From the NCBI GenBank assembly GCA_041746135.1, contig JBGTHQ010000025.1, positions 81,703 through 145,702 on the forward strand: 64,000 nucleotides of DNA, in the 5' to 3' direction. The notes beneath the pieces were generated by a model. The model was not told the origin of the DNA and did no database searches. It worked only from the letters and a program-made list of their open reading frames with translations. Source of the DNA: Alg239-R122 sp041746135 (GTDB lineage: Bacteria > Pseudomonadota > Alphaproteobacteria > Sphingomonadales > Sphingomonadaceae). The position numbers and the translations under genes were made by a program. Shown here piece by piece: positions 17,162 through 26,683 of the stretch (position 1 is its first letter; every line of letters starts with the position of its first letter).

Positions 17162-18154
17162 CTATTTGCCCTCCAGCCGGAATTTCAGCAGCAAGGTGCG
17201 CTGGAACGACTGGAAATTATCATCCGATATCAGCCAGATGATCGTCTCACCGCTTTCCTGAGTCACGGCTATTCCTTCCATATTGTCGACCGTATAGGGC
17301 GGTTTGAGCCGTGCGATTTCCTGCCCCTCCCACGCGCCACTGGCGACGATTGCGGCAGGATCGGCAATGCTGATCGCCGCAGACACGCCTTCCAGCAAAG
17401 TAAAGCGCCGGTTGAGAAGGATCACCTTTCCATCGGGCAGGAGCGCCGCATCGGTCACGCGATACCCCTGTGGCGGACGATATCCGAACCGAACGGCTTT
17501 GGCGTTGACGGACGCCGGGTCTCCTGAGAAAATCAAGGCCTCGCTACTGTTATCGGGACCATAGGCTTCTTCGGAAAAGACGATGAAGCGTCCGCCCGGC
17601 ATTTTCAGCATTGCCTCTGCGCCGCCATTGCTGGGCCATTCAGCCATTTCCGGCGGTCGCACCACAGCCTGTTGCCGGGCGAACGATGGGGCGTAACGGG
17701 TGATGGCGTTGCTGTGCTCGAACCCGATCCAGATGCGGCCCGTACCCGGGTCGAATGCCCAAGATTCGGTGTCGCGTAGTTTTTTGTCCGATTGCGGCGC
17801 CGCGATACCGGGCAACGGTACGATAAAGCTGCGCCGCGCCGCCATCCGGTCCGCATCCGGCACCGTAAAGCCAAACAGCATACCGCTATCGCTGAGCGCC
17901 AGAAACGAATCGCCGCCCTGCGCATGCAAGGCTGAAATGCCGCCGAATTCGGTATTGTCGCTGGTCAGTTTCCAGCCGTCCAGGAAAGTGAGACGGCCCA
18001 GTTTGCGATCTTGCGGCGCATTTTCGTTCAAGGCGATGCGTTCGAACTGGATCACCTGCTTGGTGGAAAGTGTGCGCGCGCGTTCCTGATGGTTCAGGGC
18101 CGACACGGGTACGAGCATTACGAACAGCGCGATACAGGCGAGGAAACGGATCAT
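17162..18154 (-). CDS. Exported esterase-like phytase-family protein
   Basis: About 330 residues. A signal peptide (MIRFLACIALFVMLVPVSA) precedes a beta-propeller-like domain of the esterase-like activity of phytase family (PF13449). Blocks such as FGGISALHAQGGDSFLALSDSG, DTESWAFDPGTGRIWIGFEHSNAI and VDNMEGIAV are typical. The substrate is not known; related proteins include secreted phosphoesterases. The ATG at 18154 was chosen for its GAGAG site; an ATG four codons earlier lies inside an inverted repeat. It is divergent from putA. Confidence 0.8.
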   Translation of the reverse strand: MIRFLACIALFVMLVPVSALNHQERARTLSTKQVIQFERIALNENAPQDRKLGRLTFLDGWKLTSDNTEFGGISALHAQGGDSFLALSDSGMLFGFTVPDADRMAARRSFIVPLPGIAAPQSDKKLRDTESWAFDPGTGRIWIGFEHSNAITRYAPSFARQQAVVRPPEMAEWPSNGGAEAMLKMPGGRFIVFSEEAYGPDNSSEALIFSGDPASVNAKAVRFGYRPPQGYRVTDAALLPDGKVILLNRRFTLLEGVSAAISIADPAAIVASGAWEGQEIARLKPPYTVDNMEGIAVTQESGETIIWLISDDNFQSFQRTLLLKFRLEGK

Positions 18155-18165
18155 GTTCGCTCTCA

Positions 18166-18181
18166 TAACGCGCCCGCGTTA
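18166..18181. repeat. Inverted repeat TAACGCG-cc-CGCGTTA, possible operator
   Basis: Perfect 7-bp arms with a 2-base centre lie in the divergent spacer, 11 bp before the chosen esterase start and 112 bp before putA. It may be a regulator site for one or both genes. No regulator gene is adjacent. Confidence 0.35.
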
Positions 18182-18293
18182 CATAACAATGCACAAATCG
18201 CGTTGTCGCCCCACACTAAGGTTGATAAGCGCTTGGCATAGCTGTTAGCAGGCGGCCATATCTGGCGCATCGCTCCCGTTTGAAAGATTGTTT

Positions 18294-21200
18294 ATGACAA
18301 GTTACCCGATAGAAACGATGGACGAGGCGCGGGAGGAAATGCGCCGCCTGCACCGGTTGTCCGACCCCGAAGTGCTGGCACCGCTGGTGGCGCGCGCGCG
18401 CAATGAGGCCGAGGCTGAAGGCGCGACGCTCGATATCGCTTATGCGTTGCTGGCCGAGTTGCGCGCCGCCCAGTCATCGGGATGGGTCAACCAGTTTCTG
18501 CAGGAATACCGGATGAACAGCGCCGAAGGCATTGCCCTGCTCTCGCTTGCCGAAGCGTTCCTGCGCGTGCCCGACCCCGAGACGGCCGACCGGCTGATTT
18601 CCGACAAGATCGGCGATGCCGACTGGCGATCGCACAGCGGAAAATCGTCGAGCGCGCTCGTCAACAGCGCGACATGGGGCCTGGTGCTCGGCCGCGCAGT
18701 GCTGGCCCGCGATGCGCAGGCGAGCACGTTGAAACGCCTGATATCGCGCAGCGGCGAACCGTTTGTGCGGCAATCAGTCGGTGCCGCCATGCGCCTGATG
18801 GGCGAGATATTCGTGATGGGACGCACCATCGATGAAGCGATGCAGCGAATGAACAAAAAAGCCAATAAAGGCTTTACCGCCAGTTTCGATATGCTGGGCG
18901 AAGCCGCGCGAACCTATGATGATGCGGAGCGCTATTTTGCCAGCTATGCCGAGGCCATCGATGCGATTGGCAGCAATACCGGCAGCGGACACGGCATTTC
19001 GGTCAAGCTGTCGGCTCTCCACCCGCGTTATGAAGCGGCGCAATCGGACAGTTGCGTGCCTGCGCTGACCGACATGCTGGTCGAGCTCGGCCGCAAGGCG
19101 AAAGCCAACGATATCGCGCTGACCGTCGATGCCGAAGAATCGGAACGACTGATCATGAGCCTGGATATCATCAAGGGTGCCGCCACGCACGAAGACCTGA
19201 AAAACTGGGACGGATTCGGAATGGCGATCCAGGCCTACTCCAAGCGTGCGCGCCCGGTCTGCGGATGGGCCAACGCATTGGGACAGGAGACCGGCAAGCA
19301 GATCAAGACGCGCCTCGTCAAAGGCGCCTACTGGGACAGCGAAATCAAATATACACAGGAAAAAGGTCTGTCTGATTACCCGCTGTTCACACGCAAGCCA
19401 GCGACCGACGTGTCCTACCTCGCATGCGCCCGCGACTTGTTGCAATATGATCATGTCATGCCCGCTTTTGCGAGCCACAACGCGCTGACCGTCGCCACGA
19501 TCGTCCATTGGGCAAGCGACGCGAATATCGCGCACGACAAGTTCGAATTCCAGCGCCTGCACGGTATGGGTGAGGGACTGTACGAGAATATGGTGCGCCA
19601 GGACGGATATCATTGCCGCATTTACGCTCCCGTGGGCGGGCATAGCGACCTGCTTGCCTATCTGGTCCGCCGCCTCCTTGAAAACGGCGCCAACAGCAGT
19701 TTCGTCCACCAACTGGCCGACGAGAATCGCAACGATCTCGACCTGCTGGCCGATCCCGTCAAAATCGTGGAGAAAAATGGCGGCACGCGCCATCCCAGCA
19801 TTCCCCTGCCCCGCGATGTATTCCAGCCCTCACGTGCCAACAGTACCGGCATTGATCTGGACGACCGGCAGATACTGGCCGAAGTCGCAGACGAGATGAA
19901 GGCCACGGTTGCAATCGCGCTACCGGCGAAATCACAAGATGCGGACGGGTTGATAAAGACAGCCCGAGATGCGTTTCGCGGCTGGAACCTGACCCCGATA
20001 GACGAGCGCGCGGACTGTCTCGACCGGCTGGCGGCATTGCTGGAAGACAATCAGCGCACATTGATGGCGATTGCCGTGCAGGAAGCCGGCAAGACCATTC
20101 CCGACGCCCTCGCCGAAGTGCGCGAAGCCATAGATTTTTGTTATTATTACGCCAACCAGGCCCGTGCGATGCAGCCGATCGAGTTGCCCGGCCCCACGGG
20201 CGAGACCAATATCTTACGCATGGAAGGCCGCGGCATATGGGCTGCGATCGCGCCGTGGAATTTTCCGCTCGCCATTTTCCTGGGCCAGGTTACCGCCGCG
20301 CTTGTCACAGGCAACTGCGTGATCGCCAAGCCTGCACCCCAAACACCAAAGATCGCGGCGTTCGCGGTCAAACTCGCGCATCAGGCCGGCATTCCGAAAC
20401 CGGTTTTGCAACTCGCCATCGGCGGCGCGGATATCGGGCGGGAACTGACCGAACATCATGGGATTGATGGCGTCGTGTTTACCGGCTCCGTACCGACGGC
20501 AAAGTCGATTGCGCGGTCACTGGTGGCCGACGATGACCGTCCGATCATACCGCTGATTGCCGAAACCGGGGGGCTCAACGCCATGCTGGTCGATTCGACC
20601 GCCCTGCCCGAACAGGTCGTGCGCGATATCGTCATTTCGGGTTTCCAGTCCGCCGGACAGCGCTGTTCGGCGCTGCGCCTGCTATTGCTGCAAGAGGAAA
20701 TTGCCGAACGCACGCTGGACATGCTGACCGGGGCCATGGACGCGCTCAATATCGGCAATCCTGCATTACCCGAAACCGATGTCGGCCCGGTCATCGATCA
20801 GGTATCCTATGACAAACTGATGGACTATCGCGCATCGGTGCAGGACCGGATCATCCATACGGTGAAAGTCCCCAGCGAAGGATTGTTCGTACCGCCCACA
20901 TTGATCCGCCTCGACAGTGTGGAGAATTTGCATCAGGAATGGTTCGGCCCCCTGATCCACGTGGCGACATGGCAGACCGGCAAGCTGGAAGACACTGTCG
21001 AAGCGGTCAATGCCAAGGGTTTCGGTTTGACCATGGGCTTGCACAGCCGCATCGCCCGGGCGGGACAACTGGTCGAAAAGCGCGCCCATGTGGGCAATCT
21101 CTATGTCAACCGGTCGATGATCGGCGCGGTCGTCGGCAGTCAGCCTTTCGGCGGCGAGGGTTTATCCGGCACCGGTCCCAAAGCGGGCGGACCGCATTAC

Positions 21201-21296
21201 TTGCACCGCTTTTGCGCGGAACGTGTAACGACAACGGATACGACCAGCTCGGGCGGCAATGCCAGTCTGCTCAGTCTGGAAGACGAGGACATCTGA
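18294..21296 (+). CDS. putA: Bifunctional proline dehydrogenase / L-glutamate-gamma-semialdehyde dehydrogenase
   Basis: A 1000-residue enzyme that oxidises proline to glutamate in two steps. The proline dehydrogenase barrel lies at roughly residues 100-460 and ends with the conserved RRLLENGANSSFVHQ motif. The aldehyde dehydrogenase domain (about 510-985) has the general base in AETGGLNAML and the catalytic Cys in QSAGQRCSAL. The short PutA form is shown by the lack of an N-terminal ribbon-helix-helix DNA-binding domain, so it should not repress itself. The ATG at 18294 was preferred to a TTG two codons earlier. Intracellular, associated with the membrane through FAD reduction. Confidence 0.97.
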   Translation: MTSYPIETMDEAREEMRRLHRLSDPEVLAPLVARARNEAEAEGATLDIAYALLAELRAAQSSGWVNQFLQEYRMNSAEGIALLSLAEAFLRVPDPETADRLISDKIGDADWRSHSGKSSSALVNSATWGLVLGRAVLARDAQASTLKRLISRSGEPFVRQSVGAAMRLMGEIFVMGRTIDEAMQRMNKKANKGFTASFDMLGEAARTYDDAERYFASYAEAIDAIGSNTGSGHGISVKLSALHPRYEAAQSDSCVPALTDMLVELGRKAKANDIALTVDAEESERLIMSLDIIKGAATHEDLKNWDGFGMAIQAYSKRARPVCGWANALGQETGKQIKTRLVKGAYWDSEIKYTQEKGLSDYPLFTRKPATDVSYLACARDLLQYDHVMPAFASHNALTVATIVHWASDANIAHDKFEFQRLHGMGEGLYENMVRQDGYHCRIYAPVGGHSDLLAYLVRRLLENGANSSFVHQLADENRNDLDLLADPVKIVEKNGGTRHPSIPLPRDVFQPSRANSTGIDLDDRQILAEVADEMKATVAIALPAKSQDADGLIKTARDAFRGWNLTPIDERADCLDRLAALLEDNQRTLMAIAVQEAGKTIPDALAEVREAIDFCYYYANQARAMQPIELPGPTGETNILRMEGRGIWAAIAPWNFPLAIFLGQVTAALVTGNCVIAKPAPQTPKIAAFAVKLAHQAGIPKPVLQLAIGGADIGRELTEHHGIDGVVFTGSVPTAKSIARSLVADDDRPIIPLIAETGGLNAMLVDSTALPEQVVRDIVISGFQSAGQRCSALRLLLLQEEIAERTLDMLTGAMDALNIGNPALPETDVGPVIDQVSYDKLMDYRASVQDRIIHTVKVPSEGLFVPPTLIRLDSVENLHQEWFGPLIHVATWQTGKLEDTVEAVNAKGFGLTMGLHSRIARAGQLVEKRAHVGNLYVNRSMIGAVVGSQPFGGEGLSGTGPKAGGPHYLHRFCAERVTTTDTTSSGGNASLLSLEDEDI

Positions 21297-21326
21297 ATAA
21301 AGCCGACCGGAACAGCTCAAAATCGG

Positions 21327-22385
21327 TTATTTGGAGGCCATGCGCTGCAAAGTGGCCAAGGCGGCTTTCAATGCCGCATCCATCTCGTCGGCCTTTTGAT
21401 CGGTTGGTTCCCGCTCGGCGGATGCAAAAGCATCGGGTTCAGTCCCTGCAGATTGCAGGTCAACTGTTTCAGATGCCGAATGGACATCCGGTGCTGCCCG
21501 GTGCGCTAATGGATTCGGTGCGGCTAACGGCGTGGTCGCGCCATATTTAAGGGCCAACAGCCCCTGCTCCAGCCGATCCACCAATTCGGTGATCGAAAGG
21601 GCCGCCAAATCGGCATCTTTCGTAGCGGACGAAGGCCCGAATATTTGCGCGGGTGCGATATCTTCGATCATGTCTTGATCGTCGGCTTCTTCTGACATTT
21701 CATAGAAAGATTGCTCGTCGGGCATGTCATCGGTTTCTGGGGTTTCACTCGGCTCTTCGTCCTGAACGGTGTCATAGACGGAAGCGCGGCCCTGAACTGC
21801 GGGTACCGGTTCTGCATATTTCAGCGGGTCCGCATGCGATATCGAGGGTTCCGCCAGATCGGCACCGGCAAAAAGCGGGCGGCGTACCGGCGCATCGGGA
21901 TGCGCATCGGCATTGCGGATTTTTGGCAGGTCGGTCAAATCGCGAATACTGTCATCATTGCCCGCAGGATGACCGAAACCGAACTTACGCAGCCGTTCGA
22001 GAAACGTGGGACTATGCGACCTGTCGGAAACGAATGCTTCGTCATCATTGTCGGTAGATAAAAACGGTGTGGTCATGGCATCGGTATTCCTGTTGGGAGC
22101 AAGCGCAATAATAATCGCGGCGGTAACAAGGCCACAAAAAAAAGCGATCACCAGACGCTCGGGTACCCCGAGCGGCGGGGCAGACGATTCAATCATTTCG
22201 GGCAAGCCGATCACGGTAATGAAAGATTCGAGCAATGTCGCGGGAATCATAAGGCTGATCACTGCGGCCAGCACGAAACTGGCAATTGCTTGTATTGTGC
22301 CCAGCGAAAAGCGGCCATTCGCGGTCAGTTTGTCCATCATATCGTTCACGCCATACATTCCTGATTCACTTTTTAAACCCGTCAT
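21327..22385 (-). CDS. Two-helix membrane protein with long acidic tail, unknown function
   Basis: A 352-residue protein I do not recognise as a named family. Two hydrophobic segments (about residues 32-60 and 76-98) are followed by a long, acidic, Pro/Ala/Ser-rich and probably disordered cytoplasmic region. A short motif RNADAHPDAPVRRPLFA lies near residue 155 and a helix (LSITELVDRLEQGLLALK) near residue 267. Its ATG overlaps the stop of the exosortase-A-type glycosyltransferase by four bases (ATGA), so the two are coupled. A scaffold or regulatory role in glycan assembly is inference from coupling only. It is convergent with putA. Confidence 0.75.
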   Translation of the reverse strand: MTGLKSESGMYGVNDMMDKLTANGRFSLGTIQAIASFVLAAVISLMIPATLLESFITVIGLPEMIESSAPPLGVPERLVIAFFCGLVTAAIIIALAPNRNTDAMTTPFLSTDNDDEAFVSDRSHSPTFLERLRKFGFGHPAGNDDSIRDLTDLPKIRNADAHPDAPVRRPLFAGADLAEPSISHADPLKYAEPVPAVQGRASVYDTVQDEEPSETPETDDMPDEQSFYEMSEEADDQDMIEDIAPAQIFGPSSATKDADLAALSITELVDRLEQGLLALKYGATTPLAAPNPLAHRAAPDVHSASETVDLQSAGTEPDAFASAEREPTDQKADEMDAALKAALATLQRMASK

Positions 22386-23623
22386 GCAACAGCATGTATC
22401 CGGTCCATTGCCGAGTGTGATAGCAGCTTTTGGTAAACGGGTTGATAACGCTGTATGTTCACACCCCAGTTACGATCATTCCGCACAAATCTATATCCGT
22501 TTTCGCGGCGCAAATCCCATATCTGCGCAGAGGAGAGCAATTCGCCGAGCGTACGCGCCAGGGCAGACGGATTGTCGGGGGCGAACAGACTGCCCGTCAC
22601 ACCATGCTCGATCAATTCGCGGTGGCCGCCGACATCGGACGCCGCCACCAGCCTTTTCTGCGCCATCGCTTCCAGCGGTTTGAGCGGTGTCACCAGATTG
22701 GTGAGCCGCATCGATTTGCGCGGATAGGCGAGAATATCGATCAGGCTGTAATAGCGTTCGACACCAGTATGGGGGACGCGGCCAGCAAAGCAGATCGCCC
22801 GCGAAGCGGAAGAAGCCGACGCTTGCACCTTTAGCGCCGCTTCCATCGGGCCACCGCCCACCAGCAGCAGCGCCGCATCCGGATGCGTAAGCTGCAAAGC
22901 CGGCATGGCAGCAATCAGGTCGTCGAGCCCTTCATAATCGTAAAAGCTGCCGATAAATCCGATAACCTTTTTATTCCGCAGGCCCAGTTCGGCGGCAAGC
23001 GCGCCGTCATAGGGCAATGGCGCACCGAACATGTCCATATCGACGCCGTTGGGCGATACGGTGATCTTGTCAGCGGGTACCCCGCGCGAGCGGAGATCCT
23101 GTTTCAGCCCCTCGCAAATCGTGACCACGGCGTCGGCGCCTGCGATGACGTGGTTTTCCAGCTGCCGGGTCAGCCAGTATCGGGGCGAACCTTCGCTGCC
23201 AGTGCCATTTGCCACGGCGGCGTCTTCCCAAAAGGCGCGGATTTCATATACAAAAGGAATTTGCCGTCGCTGTGCGACCCGCAGCGCAGCCATGCCGTTC
23301 AAAGCGGGCGAGTGCGCATGCAGGATGTCGGGCCGGTAATCTGCGCACAATGCGTCCACCGCATTGGTAAGCGCCGCGATTTCGCGCCATTCGCGCAGCG
23401 GCGAAGGTCCGCTGATACGTGCATAGGTGCGGTAGAAATCCAGCCCGTCGACTATTTCCGGCCGATCCGGATTTCCCGTGAGCCGGTCGGTGTGCCGGAT
23501 GCCGGTAATACCGGCCACGTCCCAGCCCCTATTCTGCTGCGCTTTCATGATCGCACGGGTGCGAAATGTATAGCCGCTATGCATCGGCAGACTGTGATCG
23601 AGTATGTGCAGTATCTTCGTCAT
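22382..23623 (-). CDS. Exosortase-A-associated glycosyltransferase (Stp1/Daro_2409 type)
   Basis: A 413-residue GT-B glycosyltransferase of family GT4. The opening ILHILDHSLPMHSGYTFRTR is diagnostic of the PEP-CTERM/exosortase-A-associated Stp1 group. The middle IVTICEGLKQDLRSRG...VSPNGVD and the C-terminal EAMAQKRLVAASDVGGHRE are the usual acceptor and NDP-sugar-binding parts (E-x7-E). It probably adds a sugar to a lipid-linked glycan on the cytoplasmic side. ATG 23623 starts MTKILHIL; the upstream extension is rejected. The O-glycosylation ligase of the same system lies divergently upstream. Confidence 0.88.
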   Translation of the reverse strand: MTKILHILDHSLPMHSGYTFRTRAIMKAQQNRGWDVAGITGIRHTDRLTGNPDRPEIVDGLDFYRTYARISGPSPLREWREIAALTNAVDALCADYRPDILHAHSPALNGMAALRVAQRRQIPFVYEIRAFWEDAAVANGTGSEGSPRYWLTRQLENHVIAGADAVVTICEGLKQDLRSRGVPADKITVSPNGVDMDMFGAPLPYDGALAAELGLRNKKVIGFIGSFYDYEGLDDLIAAMPALQLTHPDAALLLVGGGPMEAALKVQASASSASRAICFAGRVPHTGVERYYSLIDILAYPRKSMRLTNLVTPLKPLEAMAQKRLVAASDVGGHRELIEHGVTGSLFAPDNPSALARTLGELLSSAQIWDLRRENGYRFVRNDRNWGVNIQRYQPVYQKLLSHSAMDRIHAVA

Positions 23624-23745
23624 GACCCGGTGGATATGCCGCAAAAGGATTAACGAGCCGTCAACCCTATTGCGCTAGGACATTGCCAGTAGGCCGGATT
23701 TCGGCAAAATTTCCGAAGGTATAAACAGGGTCCGTCATACGCCTT

Positions 23746-23931
23746 ATGGTCGATAACTTTTCCTTGCTAATATCTCACGGGCTAATCGCTATTGCGATAT
23801 GGCGCCTGATTTCGCGTGACGATCTCGACCATGAAGATGCCCCGGAACCCGATGCCGATGCCATCGGATTCCACCCGCGCAGCCCCCTTAGGAAACCGCC
23901 GCGGCGTGGCGCAGGCATCACCGATGCGTGA
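23746..23931 (+). CDS. Small single-helix membrane protein upstream of O-ligase
   Basis: A 61-residue ORF starting ATG: MVDNFSLLISHGLIAIAIW gives one hydrophobic helix, followed by RLISRDDLDHEDAPEPD and a basic Pro/Arg tail. Its stop overlaps the O-ligase start (ATG at 23924, TGA at 23929-23931), the layout of a translationally coupled gene. The ligase start has no good ribosome-binding site of its own, which supports coupling. The function is unknown. The alternative view is that this is non-coding and the ligase starts at one of the upstream in-frame ATGs. Confidence 0.55.
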   Translation: MVDNFSLLISHGLIAIAIWRLISRDDLDHEDAPEPDADAIGFHPRSPLRKPPRRGAGITDA

Positions 23932-25285
23932 CCTGTTCTTTCTCGGGTTTCTGGCATGTTTCCTGCTCGGCGGCTTTAAACGGCCGTTCATCTTCGTTCT
24001 CGCTTATGCCTATATCGACATCGTCGCGCCGCAAAGACTAAGCTATTTTCTGCTCAATGCGGTGCCGGTTTCCTTGATCGTCTTTGCCCTTGCCATGCTG
24101 GGATATCTTCTTGCCGATCAGGAAAAGACTCACAGCCGTTTCGCGCCGCGCCAGTGGTTGCTCGTTATCTTGCTCGGCTATTGCGCCTATACAACATCGA
24201 CGGCCGATTTTCCTTTGGCCGCGCAGGACAAATGGGGGTGGGTCTGGAAAGCGCTGATCTTTGCGATATTCCTGCCACTCACGCTGCACAAGAAATTGCG
24301 GATAGAAGCGCTCGCGCTGATCATGGTGCTATGTGCCGCCTCAATCGCGATTACGGGCGGGATCAAGACGCTGGCCTCGGGAGGAGGATATGGCGTCCTT
24401 CAGTTGCTGCTCGACGACAATAGCGGCCTGTATGAGGGCAGTATTATGTCCTGCATCGCCATCGCCATCATTCCGCTCATTTTATGGCTGATGAAACATG
24501 GCACGATCTTTCCGCCCGACTGGCGTGTGAAGATATTCGGCGCCGGACTTATTTTCGCCTGTCTGCTCATCCCCGTGGGAACACAGGCGCGAACAGGGCT
24601 TGTCTGCATCGCCGTACTGGTGCCGCTGTTGCTGCGCTTTGCGAAATATCGCTTCGTCTATGCGGGTCTCACCGTTCTGGTCGCCATCGTCACCATCCCG
24701 TTCCTGCCGCAAAGTTTTACGCAGCGCATGGGGACGATTACCGATTACAAGGCGGAGCAGTCGGCATCCACCCGCGTTGCCGTATGGGCGTGGACCTGGG
24801 AATATGCCAAGGACAATCCGCTGGGCGGGGGGTTTAACGCGTTTTTGCAGAACAAGATTACCGTCGATATGGTCGAGACGAGCGAGAATGATTCGATCAC
24901 GTCGGTCGATGTCACGCAGGCGGAAGAAATCGGCCGCGCCTATCACAGCAGCTATTTTGAAATGCTGGGCGAACAGGGGTTTTTCGGGCTGGCGATTTGG
25001 CTTGCCATACATGTGGGCGGATTGATCCGCATGGAAATGGTGCGGCGGCGATATTCGCACACCATAAATCCCGGCGAACAGTGGATTGCCCCGCTGGCAA
25101 CCGCCTTGCAAAATGGCCAGATCATCTATCTGGTCGGATCGCTGTTTGTGGGCATCGCATTCCAGCCGTTCATATATATGCTGATCGCCACGCAGATCGG
25201 CCTTGATACGTATTTGGCGCGGCGCAGGGCGGAAGCGGCATGGCGACCGATCCGGAAAGTCCGGACTGTGCCAGCGAAAGCCTGA
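23924..25285 (+). CDS. Putative O-glycosylation ligase, exosortase A system-associated
   Basis: A 453-residue polytopic membrane protein of the Wzy_C/O-antigen ligase superfamily. The opening MRDLFFLGFLACFLLGGFKRPF...AYIDIVAPQRLSY is the signature of the exosortase-A-associated ligase group (TIGR03097 type). The periplasmic loop contains TQARTGLVC, RVAVWAWTWEYAKDNPLGGGF and a His in AYHSSYFEMLGEQGFFG. Such proteins are thought to transfer or polymerise glycan chains at the inner membrane. ATG 23924 was chosen because the family starts MRD; the in-frame extension to 23816 is unlike it. The glycosyltransferase partner is divergent upstream. Confidence 0.87.
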   Translation: MRDLFFLGFLACFLLGGFKRPFIFVLAYAYIDIVAPQRLSYFLLNAVPVSLIVFALAMLGYLLADQEKTHSRFAPRQWLLVILLGYCAYTTSTADFPLAAQDKWGWVWKALIFAIFLPLTLHKKLRIEALALIMVLCAASIAITGGIKTLASGGGYGVLQLLLDDNSGLYEGSIMSCIAIAIIPLILWLMKHGTIFPPDWRVKIFGAGLIFACLLIPVGTQARTGLVCIAVLVPLLLRFAKYRFVYAGLTVLVAIVTIPFLPQSFTQRMGTITDYKAEQSASTRVAVWAWTWEYAKDNPLGGGFNAFLQNKITVDMVETSENDSITSVDVTQAEEIGRAYHSSYFEMLGEQGFFGLAIWLAIHVGGLIRMEMVRRRYSHTINPGEQWIAPLATALQNGQIIYLVGSLFVGIAFQPFIYMLIATQIGLDTYLARRRAEAAWRPIRKVRTVPAKA

Positions 25286-25332
25286 GACCGCAATTCTTGC
25301 AAATCCGGCGCGTTGGCCCTAGCTAGCGTGGC

Positions 25333-26520
25333 ATGAACAATATTGCATTCAGCATGTCACCCGATCCAATTGATACTATCGTCAAACCGCCATTACAGTG
25401 GAGCGACATCACAGTATTATTCGATACAATGGGACAGTGGGTTTCCGACCACAGCGTCGAAATCCTGATCGCCATTGCCGCCGGTTTCGCGATATATCTG
25501 CTTCAGGCGATGATCGCCAATCGCGCGGCGAAATTTGCGCACACCCGTCCCAATCGTTACAGTTTGACGGCCATTACGGCGCGCGCAATCGCGCGAACGG
25601 GGCATTTTTTCATGCTGATGCTGGCGATCCGACTGGTATCGGGATTTGCGAACGTGCCCGAAACGGCCGAATGGATTATCAATTTTCTGTTCATCATCGC
25701 TATCGCCTATCAAATTGCCATCTGGTCGCGCGAACTTGTGCTTGGCATGTTCGAGCGGCGTGCCTTGGTGGGCGAGGCCGAGGGATCGGAAACCCTGGCC
25801 AATGCGATGACGCTAATCCGCCTGCTCGTGACATTCATTCTTTTCGCGATAGCCACCATCGTCGTGCTCGACAATCTGGGCGTCGACGTGACCGGCCTGG
25901 TCGCCGGGCTGGGCGTTGGCGGCATTGCCATCGGTCTGGCGGCACAGGGAATTTTTTCCGACCTGTTCGCTGCGCTGTCGATCATTTTCGACAAGCCATT
26001 CAAGCGCGGCGACAGCATCGCATTTGAAGGCTTTGCCGGATCGGTGGAGAAAATCGGCCTGAAAAGCACCCGTATCCGTTCCCTTACCGGCGAAGAAGTC
26101 ATTATTTCCAACACCAATTTGCTCGGCAAGGAAATCACCAATAATACCCAGCTGGAGCGCCGGCGCACCCGTTTCCATATCGGCATAATTTATCAGACTG
26201 AACCCGATAAGGCCCGCCGGATTCCCGATATTCTCCAACAAGTCGTCGTGGCCAATGATGCTGTGTTCGTGCGCGCCGGTTTTGTCGGTTTTGGCGACAG
26301 TTCGATCAATTTCGAACTGGATTTCGATATCATGAGCCCCGATTACGCAGTAATGTTCGAAGGTCGGCATCGCATCGGTCTTGCGGTCCTGCAGAAATTC
26401 AACGAGCTGGGCTATGAATTTGCCTACCCGACGCAGACAACCTTTACCTCCGCGCCCGACGGTACGATGATCATGCCCTATCCCGAAGGCGGCTACGGCG
26501 CGATTCCCGGCAAAGACTAA
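25333..26520 (+). CDS. MscS-family mechanosensitive channel
   Basis: A 395-residue inner-membrane channel. Four to five transmembrane helices precede the pore helix and MscS beta domain: VTGLVAGLGVGGIAIGLAAQGIFSDLFAALSIIFDKPF is the conserved TM3/beta junction and FEGFAGSVEKIGLKSTRIRSLTGEEVIISN the following sheet. It is larger than E. coli MscS because of extra N-terminal helices. It releases solutes under hypo-osmotic shock. The gene is separated from its neighbours by its own spacers and is probably monocistronic. Confidence 0.93.
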   Translation: MNNIAFSMSPDPIDTIVKPPLQWSDITVLFDTMGQWVSDHSVEILIAIAAGFAIYLLQAMIANRAAKFAHTRPNRYSLTAITARAIARTGHFFMLMLAIRLVSGFANVPETAEWIINFLFIIAIAYQIAIWSRELVLGMFERRALVGEAEGSETLANAMTLIRLLVTFILFAIATIVVLDNLGVDVTGLVAGLGVGGIAIGLAAQGIFSDLFAALSIIFDKPFKRGDSIAFEGFAGSVEKIGLKSTRIRSLTGEEVIISNTNLLGKEITNNTQLERRRTRFHIGIIYQTEPDKARRIPDILQQVVVANDAVFVRAGFVGFGDSSINFELDFDIMSPDYAVMFEGRHRIGLAVLQKFNELGYEFAYPTQTTFTSAPDGTMIMPYPEGGYGAIPGKD

Positions 26521-26683
26521 ATCTCCGCTGATTCGCGGGGCGCTGACTTTTCTGTTAATTTTCGCGCGTACCTGCACGGCATATGCCAGTGTGCCGTAGC
26601 GGCAGCCCTGCGACCCTTGTATGCATGCGAAAAACGCGGCAAAAGCGTCAGCAAACAACAATGTTCAGGAAAGGATAACGTAA

